DNA from: Pyrocephalus nanus
Lineage: Eukaryota > Chordata > Aves > Passeriformes > Tyrannidae
Length of the DNA stretch: 64,000 bases
Assembly (NCBI GenBank): GCA_038380795.1
Contig: CM076270.1
Location: 20,786,001 to 20,850,000 of the forward strand
Reading direction: 5' to 3'
This document shows positions 49,431-60,084 of this stretch, in pieces. A program made the translations under genes and the position numbers. Position 1 is the first letter of the stretch. Every line of letters starts with the position of its first letter. Below the pieces are notes generated by a model. It worked only from the letters and a program-made list of their open reading frames with translations, was not told where the DNA came from and did not search any database.

Positions 49431-52400
49431 AAGCAAGTTAGTCCTCACCAGGAATATCCTCATCTTTGAACCACACATATACTGCTTTTCTGTGCCTGTT
49501 TCCCGTGTGCTCGTGCACGGATGTGTGCTGTGCTGTGAGGGGAGTTTGTCTTGGCTTTGTGTGTATCTGTCTGGTGTTGACAGCAGGATTTTGATGTTTC
49601 TTGCACTGTTTCAGTCAGAGCCTGAGGAACAGAGCCAAGTTTATTCCTAAGGGAAGCTGAATTTAGTACCTTAAATTCACCATACATGAGTAAGATAATT
49701 AGGAATGTGTCAATATTCTGCATACATAGGTAATTAGGACGCTGTGCTTGAAACTGCCAAGCCGAGTCTGAATAGCAACCTAAAAGCAGTTTTCTGATGG
49801 TTCAATAGTTACAAACCATGGGAAAAAAACCCCACAAAATGTGCAAAATGGGAGCTCTGTGCTGTTTTTCTGCCCCTTTGGGTTTGTTTGGCCTGTGGCA
49901 TCTCTGAAATCTCAGCAGTGTTGCATAGGGACAGCCAAAGGCCAGTCCCACACTGAGTCCATCAGGCAGGGACTTAGTCCAGACAAGGACTGCACTTTTT
50001 GTCATTCCTGTCATTAAATTTCATCACCCCCCCATCACATGGGGGTGTTTGGATTCCTTGAATTTATCCTCTGATAAGCAATTGCTTCCTGAGCATGCCA
50101 AGTAGTAAAAATGAGATCTCTGAGCGTGCTCCTGTGTCTGATAACAGTTGTCTGCCACAGCCATGTGAAAACACAGCATTCATTGCCGTAGGTTGGACAG
50201 AGACCCAAACTCTTCTTAGGAAACAAGCCAAAAGCTGAAGTTCTCACCTGGCTTGGATTTAAAAATTGTGCAATTCAGCAGTTTTGAATAATATCTGTGA
50301 AAAAAACACCAACTACTAAAATTAGACAAAGGCTTGTTTGGAAGGTTTTTGACGATTTTTCCAGAGAGCTAGTTTCACATTTCTAGTTCTTAAAGCAATC
50401 TGACCCCCACCCCTCCCCCAGGGGAGCGCTGGCTGAGCCCAGTTCTTTTGTTTTTAAGAGATTCACTAGCTGACTGAATAAAATAACACACAGGTTACAA
50501 TCTTTCTTCTTTTGAAGACAATGATAAAACTCCCAGTGGGGCTGGGATTTAACTTGAGGATTACAACTGCTGTGAATCAATCCTCTACCAACTTTAGAAG
50601 AGTTGGGCCAATTAACACCAGCCAAGGGCACAGCCCTTTCATTCTACTCAGAAAGCAATAATATCCATTATTGTTTTTCCCAGCCAGCACTCTGCCATTC
50701 TCCTACGCCATAATTTCCCCTCTGTTTCCCACCTTTTATTTCTCAGTTCTGACATTTGACTTGCAGAGCCCTCTGAACCCTTAAAAATGTTTGCTCTCTA
50801 AAAAGCAATAGAAAGAAAAATGTTTGGATTTTTGCTTTGTCCGGAATCTGTTTTACCCACGTCCAATTAAAACAAATATAAAAAATAATCTCCTCATCTT
50901 CAGTGAGGAAGGAGCTGGGGCTTTTAAAATATACAAATCAAGTAAAAAAACAACACAGACTGCCAGCCCCAGATCAGATGTGTATGGAGGGATTTATGCA
51001 ATGCATTACAAACATCCACACTCAGGCCACATCCAGGGATGTCTTGGCTCCATTGTCCATGTCCTGAACTCTTTAACACACAAAAAACCTCTGTGATCTT
51101 AGATTATTTTTTTGTTTCAATACTTAGTAAATATAGTTATGTGGTTTTAATTCTTCAGAATGAAGTTAACACTGTTAATTTGTGATTTTGCTTTTCATCA
51201 TGACAACTTTAAAAACAAGCAAATTCTCTGCTTTGAGAAACTTTGTTACATGCTTTTTTTCCACTTTTTTGTGTTAGAAGTTTTTCCTCTGCTCTTTTTC
51301 TCCTCCTATTTCTCGGCCTGCCTTTTGTTTCTCAACCTGGCTGCAGCTCTGCCCCAGCTGTCTCCTACATTCAGACCAACTTTTCACGGCCTGGAGCCCA
51401 GGCTGAAGCAGAGACAACCTCCTCACTCATCAGGGCTGCTCAGATTTATACCTGCTTACAGTGCTGGGACTGATCTAAAGTGCTGGAAGACAAACTGTAC
51501 TAACTGTGCTATTTCATGCCAGGAAAACTCCAGCTGGCTTCTTAAGCCACCTTTAAAGCTGCTTCACACACCTAGAAATCCAGGCCTTAGAATATAAACA
51601 GGGTTTTTCAGTTCTGTGTGTTTTTCTTTTAAATTAGAGTTTCTTGCTGAGAAAGTTTGATTGATTCGGGCAACATAAAGAAAAAAAAAATCCCATGCAA
51701 CTCAGATGCTCAGTCACACACTGAATTTCAACTAGCAGTGAATCAAAGAGGATGGTTCATGAGCTGAATGCTTGGCTGTGCTCCTCAGTAAAGCTATTAA
51801 AACAATACCATTTAGTTTACAAAATGATACATAAACAAAAAGAGCGAGACCATCGATATTAGATATCATCTACAAATGAGAACACAGCTGAAATGCAGCT
51901 GCTTTAGCTGGGCTCCACTTGAACCAAAGCCCCAGGACACAACACTGATGCCAAAGAAGACAGAAAAAGCTGCAAAATGAAACAAATGAAGCAAGGCAGC
52001 TCCAATCTCACAGGTCCAGCACTGCCCTCAGTAAACACTCCACTGGAAGTCACTGAATCTAAAGGGATGAATGTTGGTTCACGCAGCTACATGTGGGAGA
52101 GGCGTGGGGGGGTTTTGCACAGATTCAGACTTTACAATGAACACAATTTGTTCACAAGTGAGACCTTCAGTTGCTCAGTTTAAGATTCCATATGCTGTTC
52201 CTGCTGGTAATGAGATATTCAAGATTATGAGATAAACCAACATGGCATTCTGATTAAAAAAGGTAAGCTTATAAGTCCATGGAAATCCCTTTTTAATACA
52301 AGCAGAAAGGACTTAGCATTAGTGTAAGTTTGTTCGACAGTCAATAAAATTAGACTCAATAAGGAAAAGGATGAATGAACAAAGAGATTTATATTCCAGG

Positions 52401-52981
52401 AAGAAAATAAAACTTAGTGTTACAAAAATCATCTGGTGACTTGTCTTGTGCTAGGGAGCTGTTTGGGTTGTGTGAACCCTTGGAAGTGGCTGGGCAGCCC
52501 TGTGTCTGCTGACGATACCCCACACAGCTCCTCAGTCACACATGGGGGGCAAATTCCTCCTCAGAACACGAAGCACACACACAGGAACGTGCTTGGTGTT
52601 TCACAAATGCTTTGTTTGAGAACAAAGGGAGGAAGCATTCCAGTGCCTGACAGCACACTGTCTTTATTTCTCCAGCAATTTAAGCAGAGCTGCTTTTCAT
52701 TTTTTGGTGAAGTGTATTTGTGTCTGCATTAGATACTGTAGGGATGTTCTCTGCGTGTGTGTCATCATGACAAGCACAAGCCTCTCCAGTCCTGAAACTA
52801 TGGTGGGGCTGCCAGGAAACCACAGTGCATTCAGGACTTGGGAAAATGGAAACTCCTCATCAGTGGCAATTTAAGAGTAAGGAATGAGAAAGGTTTAAAG
52901 ATGGAAAAGAAAAAAAAAATAAGTGGGAGCTGGAGAATGGGAGATATGATTAATTTGGGATGAACATAGGAAGGAAGAAAT

Positions 52982-53003
52982 AAAAAAACAAACAAACAAA
53001 CAA
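52982..53003. repeat. (AAAC)n microsatellite, short
   Basis: AAAAAAAC followed by three further AAAC units. Confidence 0.85.
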
Positions 53004-54033
53004 TAAACCAGGACTTCATCAGACAAAGCTTGACTTTAGGTTGTTTGCATCATGAATGAGTGGACTGAAGGACTGAAGACCCAAGCACAGATGGAGAAAC
53101 TCAGTATTGGCCCTGCTGATAACAGTGTGGGGAGTAATTATCAGCTAATGTAATGAAAACATGCAGGTTTCTGGAGAGAGAAGATTGTCAGGTAAAACCT
53201 GCCAAGTGCACCTAGTGATTTTGTTGACAGCCCAGACCAGGCCCTTGCTTTGTTTGTTGCTCTGTCTGGTTTCTTTGATCAATGCAACACAAACCTGAGC
53301 TCAGGCCCAGAACTGGCCCTATGTGCTTTTAGAACACAAACAGATTCTGTTCAGATTTTCTTCCTCCACTGTGAGTAACAAAAGCTTATTTCAGTTGGCT
53401 CAGTGTTTAACAACAATTAACTTTGGGTGGAGGGAATAAAGACCATGTAATTTTTCAACAAACTGCAAAACCATAGCCCATGAAAAAGTATGCCCCCACT
53501 TTCATTTAAAACACATATACAAACTTTGCATGATTTTGCAGGTGTTTCTGATTTAAGTCAGACTTGTTTGTTGCTTGCTGCTTTTCCCAAGCAAATACCA
53601 AGCTAAAGGCCCCCTGTGATACAAAACACACCCACCACAAAAGCACCACCAGCCAAGACATCAGAACTGTTGCTCCCCAGAATCTGAGCCCAGAAACATC
53701 ACCCCTCGGGACGTCCCAAGACACAAAGCACTTGGGTGCATTCCTGGCTGAGCCTGGGAGCACAGGAAGGGCTCAAGTTGCTTCCACTGTTAATTAACAT
53801 TGAGACAGCATTTTCATATCCTGATACCGTAACAACTCCCAGACCTGCTACCCAGCCCAAAGAGAAAAAAAAATGACTTTGTATCCTCAGGGAACTGTTT
53901 CCTTCTGCGTCCCTTCTCCCCTCCCAAGCAGCTGCTGGCTAGCCGGGGAACCAAGAGCATAGGAGCACTGTAATTGTGGCTTCCAATTAAAAGGTGCCCA
54001 GCAGCTGGGATACATCTTGGATAATTTCCTCAC

Positions 54034-54143
54034 CTGGCAAAAGCTAGATACACATTGACCACTGGTGGTTCCATACACCTTGCAAAGATCATGGTGAAGG
54101 CAACCAGTTGCATTTCCCACTGATGGAAGGTCAAATAACATGG
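54034..54143 (-). other. Possible spliced exon on the minus strand, unidentified
   Basis: On the minus strand a pyrimidine-rich acceptor (CTTTTTGCTTCACTCACTTTCAG) and a consensus donor, CCAG|GTGAGGAA, bound 110 nt. The frame beginning two bases in is open for 36 codons (starting MLFDLPSVGNATG, later LHHDLCKVYG) and ends in phase 0. A second frame is also open, so openness alone is weak evidence. Neither peptide is familiar. It could be a lncRNA exon, an exon of a minus-strand gene covering the region, or chance. Confidence 0.2.
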
Positions 54144-55399
54144 CTGAAAGTGAGTGAAGCAAAAAGATGCAATATCAGCAGTGTGTTTGTCTTTTTCCTT
54201 AATCAGGCTACCCCTGTTCACAAGTAAAAATTGGCCCTAGAGAATAAATCTGTCATTTTAATAAGTCATCAGTCCCACCCAAACTCTCAATCCAAGCTCA
54301 GGGACAGATTGATGTGACTTACTTAGGTTGTTTCATAACAAAAAGAGATTATTTATTTACTAAAACATTCCCAGGGAAATTCTTACTGTTACAATAATTT
54401 AGGGAAAAGAGGTTGACCCAGGAGGAAGTCTGCACTTTACAGGGAAGCTGGTTGCTCCCAGGGACTTTGATCACTTGTGGCAAAAATTCACACAGGTTCA
54501 GAAGCATTTTTTAAAAGCTCTGCATCTATCCCACATGAGTCCTGGTCCCAGCCCATTAGCAGACACATCTGAGAGCAGAGGGTGACGAACGAGTCCTGCT
54601 CATACCTTTGTTTGGATCTGAGTCACCTTCTGACAGGTTGCTCTGTATCATACCAAAGGCATCCCTGTAGTATGCACATTCTTTGCCAGCTGGAGTTGTC
54701 TTATTGTGTGGAAAATAAAAGAATATTGACATTAATGATTGCCCTAGAACACATGCTGGCAGCAGCATTGCCATGGAAGCTGTACTTCAGCACTTGACAG
54801 GTTCATTTTCAGATGTGCAAGTAAAAGTAGTTGCCATCGAGGTAAAAATACCATTAAAAATCTATCACTGGTATTACAAAGCCTATCTGAATTGTCTCCT
54901 AAGGGTGGTCCTGGGACAGACCAGCCCATGCACACAGGAAGCTCATGGCCACATCTGTTGCTACAAGGCAATATTTCAGGAACTTTTAACTGGGAAAAAC
55001 TCCTCAAACTTTTTTCAAAGGATCCACAAACCTACTCCTCCCACCATTTAACTTGTTACTAAGCAAGAGAAAAAAACCCACCCACTAATCCAGAAGAGCT
55101 CTTGCACACCCATCTGTATATTTTACTTATAATACTTAGTACTGTTGAAGTCAAACACAGGTTTAACACATTACTTACAAGTTATTCCCAGAATTGAAAC
55201 AGTTCTGTGGACTTCCTCGGGTTTCAGAATAGCTCCTTCATAGAAATGCCACAGTCAATCAATTAAGAAAGCTAAAAGTAATCAGTCACCCACGGTTGAT
55301 TGGATTTAGCAGTTGGTGAATGCTTTTTTGTTCTTGGATCAACTACACCCACTTTCAAAGCTGATTAAAAATTGTTGATGATCTCTTCCACCTGTTCAG
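54144..55399. other. Noncoding DNA, possible very old MIR at 54258-54345
   Basis: AAGCTCAGGGACAGA followed by GTGACTTACTTAGG on the + strand weakly resembles the reverse complement of the MIR core (CTGAGGCACAGAG ... GTAACTTGCCCAAGG). Nothing else was recognised. Confidence 0.35.
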
Positions 55400-55442
55400 G
55401 ATGATAAACTGGCTCCAAAACTAATCACCTCCAAAACCCTGG
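55400..55442 (+). other. Possible small spliced exon, unidentified
   Basis: Acceptor GATCTCTTCCACCTGTTCAG and donor CTGG|GTAAGTCA bound 43 nt. Only one frame is open (DDKLAPKLITSKTL), running from phase 0 to phase 1. That exit phase matches the entry phase of the candidate exon at 56644-56748. Too short to assign. Confidence 0.15.
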
Positions 55443-56643
55443 GTAAGTCAAAAGTAGCTCCTGCCAGGCTGCACCCTGATGTGAAGACAAAAGCAGGTGA
55501 AAAGTGAAGCAACACCTGTGGAAGAAAAGTTTATAGACATCAATTTTTGAATCTTAGTAACACTTAGGAAAGCAGTGTTCCTGGGCACAGGAAAAGTGGA
55601 ATTGCTTCATGCAAATACTCAGTTACAGCCACTGCTTGGGCTCCTCTCTCTGCCTCCCCCAGTGCAGAGGGAATCACCACACCAGCGCACAGGGAGCAGA
55701 ACGGCATCACCGTGGGTGAACCTCCAAAACTTGAAACAACACTGCCCTGCTGGTGCTTCTGAAAATACAACAGCCAGCTTATTAGGCTGCTTCCCCTCTG
55801 GGAGGGGTCAGCAGAGATCCTAGCTCTGCCATTCCCATGGCTCCCTCAAGCAGAGCTGAGCCCCTGCTGCTCATTTGGGCTGTTGGATGAGGGGAGCAGG
55901 CTGTGTCTGTGTGCGCCTGCCCGACCTCAAACTCCTTTAATGGCATGAGGGGACTGCTGAGTTCTCTATTTCTTTCCTCCATCTGTGCATGCTAGAGATC
56001 AGAAGTGGGTGAATGACACATAGATGTCCCTCCTCTTCAGCAAACACAGTGGAACACTCTGAGAGTCTGCAAAAATGACAGAAAAGGTCTCTGAGGATGT
56101 CGTGTTGCAATCCCAACCATTTGGCCAAACAAAACCCATCTGCCATCATAACATGAACCTGAAAACAAAGCTGACAAAGCCAGGAAATGCAGGACTCCAC
56201 GGAAACCCTTCTTGTCTGTTGTTGGATACCATTGTTTTGTATTGTTCAACATGTACTTCAAATATTTGTATGAGTAATGGCCACATAAAAAAAAAATCAA
56301 CAGACAAGAAGACCCACCTGAATGTGCTATCACTACTTGAGTCATTGCCAAACCACACTTTAAAATATATTTTCTGGTGAAATATACAAACAAAATTACC
56401 TAAAGTTTCATGTGGCAAGTAGCTAAGGACTAGATCCTTAAGCTGATGCAAGTCAGGGCACTCCCAGTGAGATCAGTTCATACCACTTGCAGGACCAGAT
56501 CTTCATTTATACTTATTTCCTTATTATTGTCAGTGTTACCTTTCCTAGGCCATTCATTTATGCTCCTTCAATCAAGCCAGCAGTTTCTTTAATTGTGGAA
56601 GGACATCAACATTCAATTTTAACCTTTTTTTTCTTGTTCCCAG

Positions 56644-56748
56644 GAGCATTTCTTTCCAAGGGAATTTTAACAATTTTTCAAAAAGGTGAAAGTAAATGCT
56701 CTTTCATTCTTGTCACACATTGTGAATCTGCTGGCTGGGAAGTCCCAG
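56644..56748 (+). other. Possible cassette exon with very strong splice sites, unidentified
   Basis: The acceptor has an eight-T tract (ACCTTTTTTTTCTTGTTCCCAG) and the donor is CCCAG|GTAAGG. They enclose 105 nt. One frame is open throughout (starting AFLSKGILTIFQKGES), entering and leaving in phase 1, so the exon is frame-neutral. The other two frames have stops. This is the best-looking + strand splice pair I found, but the peptide belongs to no family I know. It may be a lncRNA or chance exon. Confidence 0.2.
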
Positions 56749-59700
56749 GTAAGGTCTCAGACACAGGTTAATGCAGTCAGCAATGAACTGGGGATTGCTT
56801 CCCTGGGGATTCTTGTACTGAATTTGTAAGTGTTGAGTTTGCAGGTGATCCTGCTGGCAGATGGCAATGAGATGGCACAGACCTCCACAGCACTTCTGAA
56901 AATGCGAGGTCAGAATCCTTGAAGGACTTTAGGATTTGAACCTATGGAAAACCAGCACCTCTGATGCCTGCTCACCTCCCAGCTCTGTGTTTTCAGAGCA
57001 CGAGCGACTTGTCCAGCCTCAGCCACCCAACAGCTGAAATGCAGTTGCTGTTCCAGAGCTAAGGACCTTCCCCTGGACTTCAAATAAGTGGGAACTCAGA
57101 GACCATCTAGCAGGGGACACCCACCTCCCACCTCACCCATAACACCTTGGACCCTGTTCAGGTTGCAAGGCAGGATGCCCTGGTCAGACCATGGCTTCTG
57201 GTGAGGAGGAGGCAGGACACCACTGCCCATGAAAGCCACCATCCCAATGACATTGTTATTGGGAGGAAGGACTGACTGTGCAGGCCACGAGAGGCAGGAA
57301 GGAAGAAGGCCTGCAAGAGCAGGACCTGGCTTGGGCACTTCTCACAAAGTCTGGCTCCAGGCAGGGTTTGCAGCAGGCTCTGAGGCACGAGAGCAGCACA
57401 GCAGGTCCCTCCGCAGCTCTCCAGCCTCTCTGAGCTTACATGGCTTCCTGCTGTGATGGTTGGCTTCTGAAAAATCCCTCCCCCAGGTGATGAGGATGGA
57501 CTTTTGGGATGTCATCAGCATCAGCTTAATGCATGGCTGAAAACCCAAGTGGGAAGTGCAAGCTCACTGCATGAGCTGCTGCACCCTCTGCTAAGCAGCT
57601 CCACGGCATCACTACAAACTTGGCAGTAGACACCAACCTGCACCTGTAATTGCCCAACACCCCCGACTGCCCAGCCCTGAGAGTTTAGTTACTGACCCCA
57701 GGGGAGGCAGGTTACCTTGGCAGAAATAAGAGGAGAGCTGGGTTCCTGATGGTGGTCTTGTTTTGCTGACCAGTGGTTTTTTCTTTCTTTTTTTTTTTTT
57801 TTCTTTTTCCATTTTAAAAACAGTCTTCAAAAAATGAATGCCAAAATGCCTCAGCCCATTTAATTAATTACAAGATTCTATAAAAGAGAATCATGAGTAA
57901 GTTCAAGAGCTCTATAAAAACAAGGATTTCATTATCTTTTGTTGGTCTGGTTAGAGGCTAGCAATCCACAGCAGATTACTGGGATATGATTGCCCCACAT
58001 ATATATATGTACTCTACATATGAAAGTAAGTTAATGTAGCATATTCCTGTGGCTACTCTCTCCATCCACTCTTGGAGAATACACTTTACTGAGCTGATTG
58101 GAATGGAATGCTTTAAGTTTTTAATTTTACTTTTTTGAAGAAAAACTCTACATATTCATGTGACTTTCTCAGAGGCTCCTGTAAACAAAGAATTATGTTC
58201 AGGGCCACTGCCAGAAATAAGATATGTCAGAGGTCTGTAACCCATTCAACAGAGGATCAGTCAATGGCCCAAGGGTACTTCCTTGCAAGGGAAAGGGTAA
58301 AATAACCGAGGTCAAGGCCTCAAACGCAGCTTTACTTTTAATCATGTTGTTGATTTAGAGCATAACATGCCTTTTTTTTCTTTGCAATTGTCAAAAAAAA
58401 TTTTGCTTTTCTCGACATGTCTACAATGGCCCCCATGTCTGTTTGCTGCACTGCTCCATGCTGAGCTCATGGGCAGGGATGTACACCATCACTGAGATGC
58501 AAATATATAGGATTTACGTGTAAATAGATTTGTTTCCCTCATGCTACTCCACAAACACCTGCAAAGAGTGAGGGGCTGGGAAAGAAAAAACGTCTTTTTG
58601 GTAAGGAAATCTTTCAGTAAAATCCATATATTTGGAAGCGAATTAAACCCCTGGGGTAAAAAGTTTCAATATGAGGATTTCTTAGATTTGGGAGCTAACA
58701 GGAAAAACGAGCAGAGAATCAGCAAAAGGAGGGAGAGGACCCAAGTTCTCAATCCTCACTGGATATTTTGAAACAGTTGTTTCATAAAAAAAATGTAAAG
58801 GTTCTCATTTCATTTTGCAATAAAACGAAGTAATTTGTAAAGCATCTTTGTGCATATGAAATGGAATCTGTGTTTCCACCACGACACATTCTCTCAATAC
58901 CTGACTGACAGGCACCAGAGGAAAGACCCAGTCAGCTGCCTTCCTCACCCAGGTACGAAAGGACACAGTGAACTTGCTCTTAAAATACAATACAAAAAAA
59001 GTGCTACTGGCAGGGCTTTTGGGGACCAGAGCTCTACGACACCATTCTGCTGGCATCACTGGAATCTCTCTCCATTCAAGAAGAGTTTGCTTCAAAATCT
59101 TCTTCAGATGGCTCAGTCAAAACCTTAATGAAATTTCTAGACGAGCCAGTTCTTTCTGTGGCCCCTGTGAACTCTGCCCATGCGCAATTTGGATAGTTAA
59201 GAGTGCCAGGAAGCCTGTGTGTCCTAAACTGAGCACTGCACTGCACTGCAAAGAGGTGACAGGTGAGGCCATCACACCCTTGCACAAAGAATACACAGCT
59301 TGTGCCCCTACATGTTTGACCATCACACAGCAACATCCTTTACACAACACCCACAGTCTCTGGCTTAGAGCTCTCCTCACAAAAACTGCCCCTCCCCATT
59401 TTCTGCTGCTCCTGACACCTTTCCCCATCTCTCTCTCTCTCCATGGACACATTACACGAGTGTCCAACACGAGCCCATTGACCCAAACTGCAGCCCACAA
59501 GGAAAGCAACAAGGGCAGTAAGTCAGCAGGAAGGTCATGAGGTGAAACCCTGGCCCAAAGGAACCCCTGGCTGTGAAAACTGTAGGATTTCTGCCAAGGT
59601 GATGCCAGGTCCCAGGCAAAGTCCAGGTGAGGGAGCAGGGGTGGGATACAATTCCCAGCCGATCCCAGCCGTGCAAATGGAATAACGTTATGACCCTGTT

Positions 59701-60084
59701 CAGGCACAGCACCCCTGGATACTACCAGGTCACCAAGGAGAAATCATTGATACTGTTAACAAGGTCAGCCTGACTGCAGCATCTTTCCCACATCACAAAC
59801 TCTTCCAGCACACCACACAGGCCGGGACATGAACTAGGAACAGCAACAAGCTTTGAGGTACTCGTGGGAGTTACGCAGCTCAAATGAACTTTGGGAGCAC
59901 ATTCCTGGGAAGTCTGCTGAGGAGCATTAATCCCGTTGGGGCAAACACCAAGAATTATTGATTTGGAGAATCATTCCTCTGAATTCTGTACTCATATGTG
60001 AATTTAATGTGAATATTTGTATTTAATGGGAATAAACTCTACATTAACCAAACATACAATGATTAGAAATAGTCCATTTCAGGT
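56749..60084. other. Noncoding DNA downstream of a probable minus-strand gene end
   Basis: GC-richer at 56.9-57.7 and 59.0-59.7 kb. A T-rich tract at 57777-57808 includes (T)15. Large overlapping frames on opposite strands (58968-59540 + and 59117-59707 -) show no domain and are judged spurious. A small AT dinucleotide run lies at about 57998-58010. Confidence 0.5.
57777..57808. repeat. T-rich simple repeat
   Basis: TTTTTTCTTTC then (T)15 then CTTTTTCC. Confidence 0.9.

Larger units (their letters stand above)
47841..54033. other. Noncoding DNA with a long poly(A) and simple repeats
   Basis: Holds the A-rich tract at 49311-49428, a small hairpin CACCCCC/GGGGGTG (50025-50031 with 50041-50047), A-runs at 51681-51690 and 52910-52919 and a short (AAAC)n at 52982-53003. 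The frames at 51160-51597 and 48491-48847 show no domains. Confidence 0.5.

Noticed and set aside
49200..49650. Lysine-rich and phenylalanine-rich frames up to 132 codons.
   Set aside because: Homopolymer translations of the A-rich tract.
58968..59707. Longest open frames in the window: 190 codons on + (58968-59540) and 196 codons on - (59117-59707), overlapping in antisense.
   Set aside because: Two long frames open on opposite strands over the same GC-richer DNA indicate a shortage of stop codons rather than coding. Neither shows a domain, signal peptide or plausible composition, and neither has supporting splice structure.
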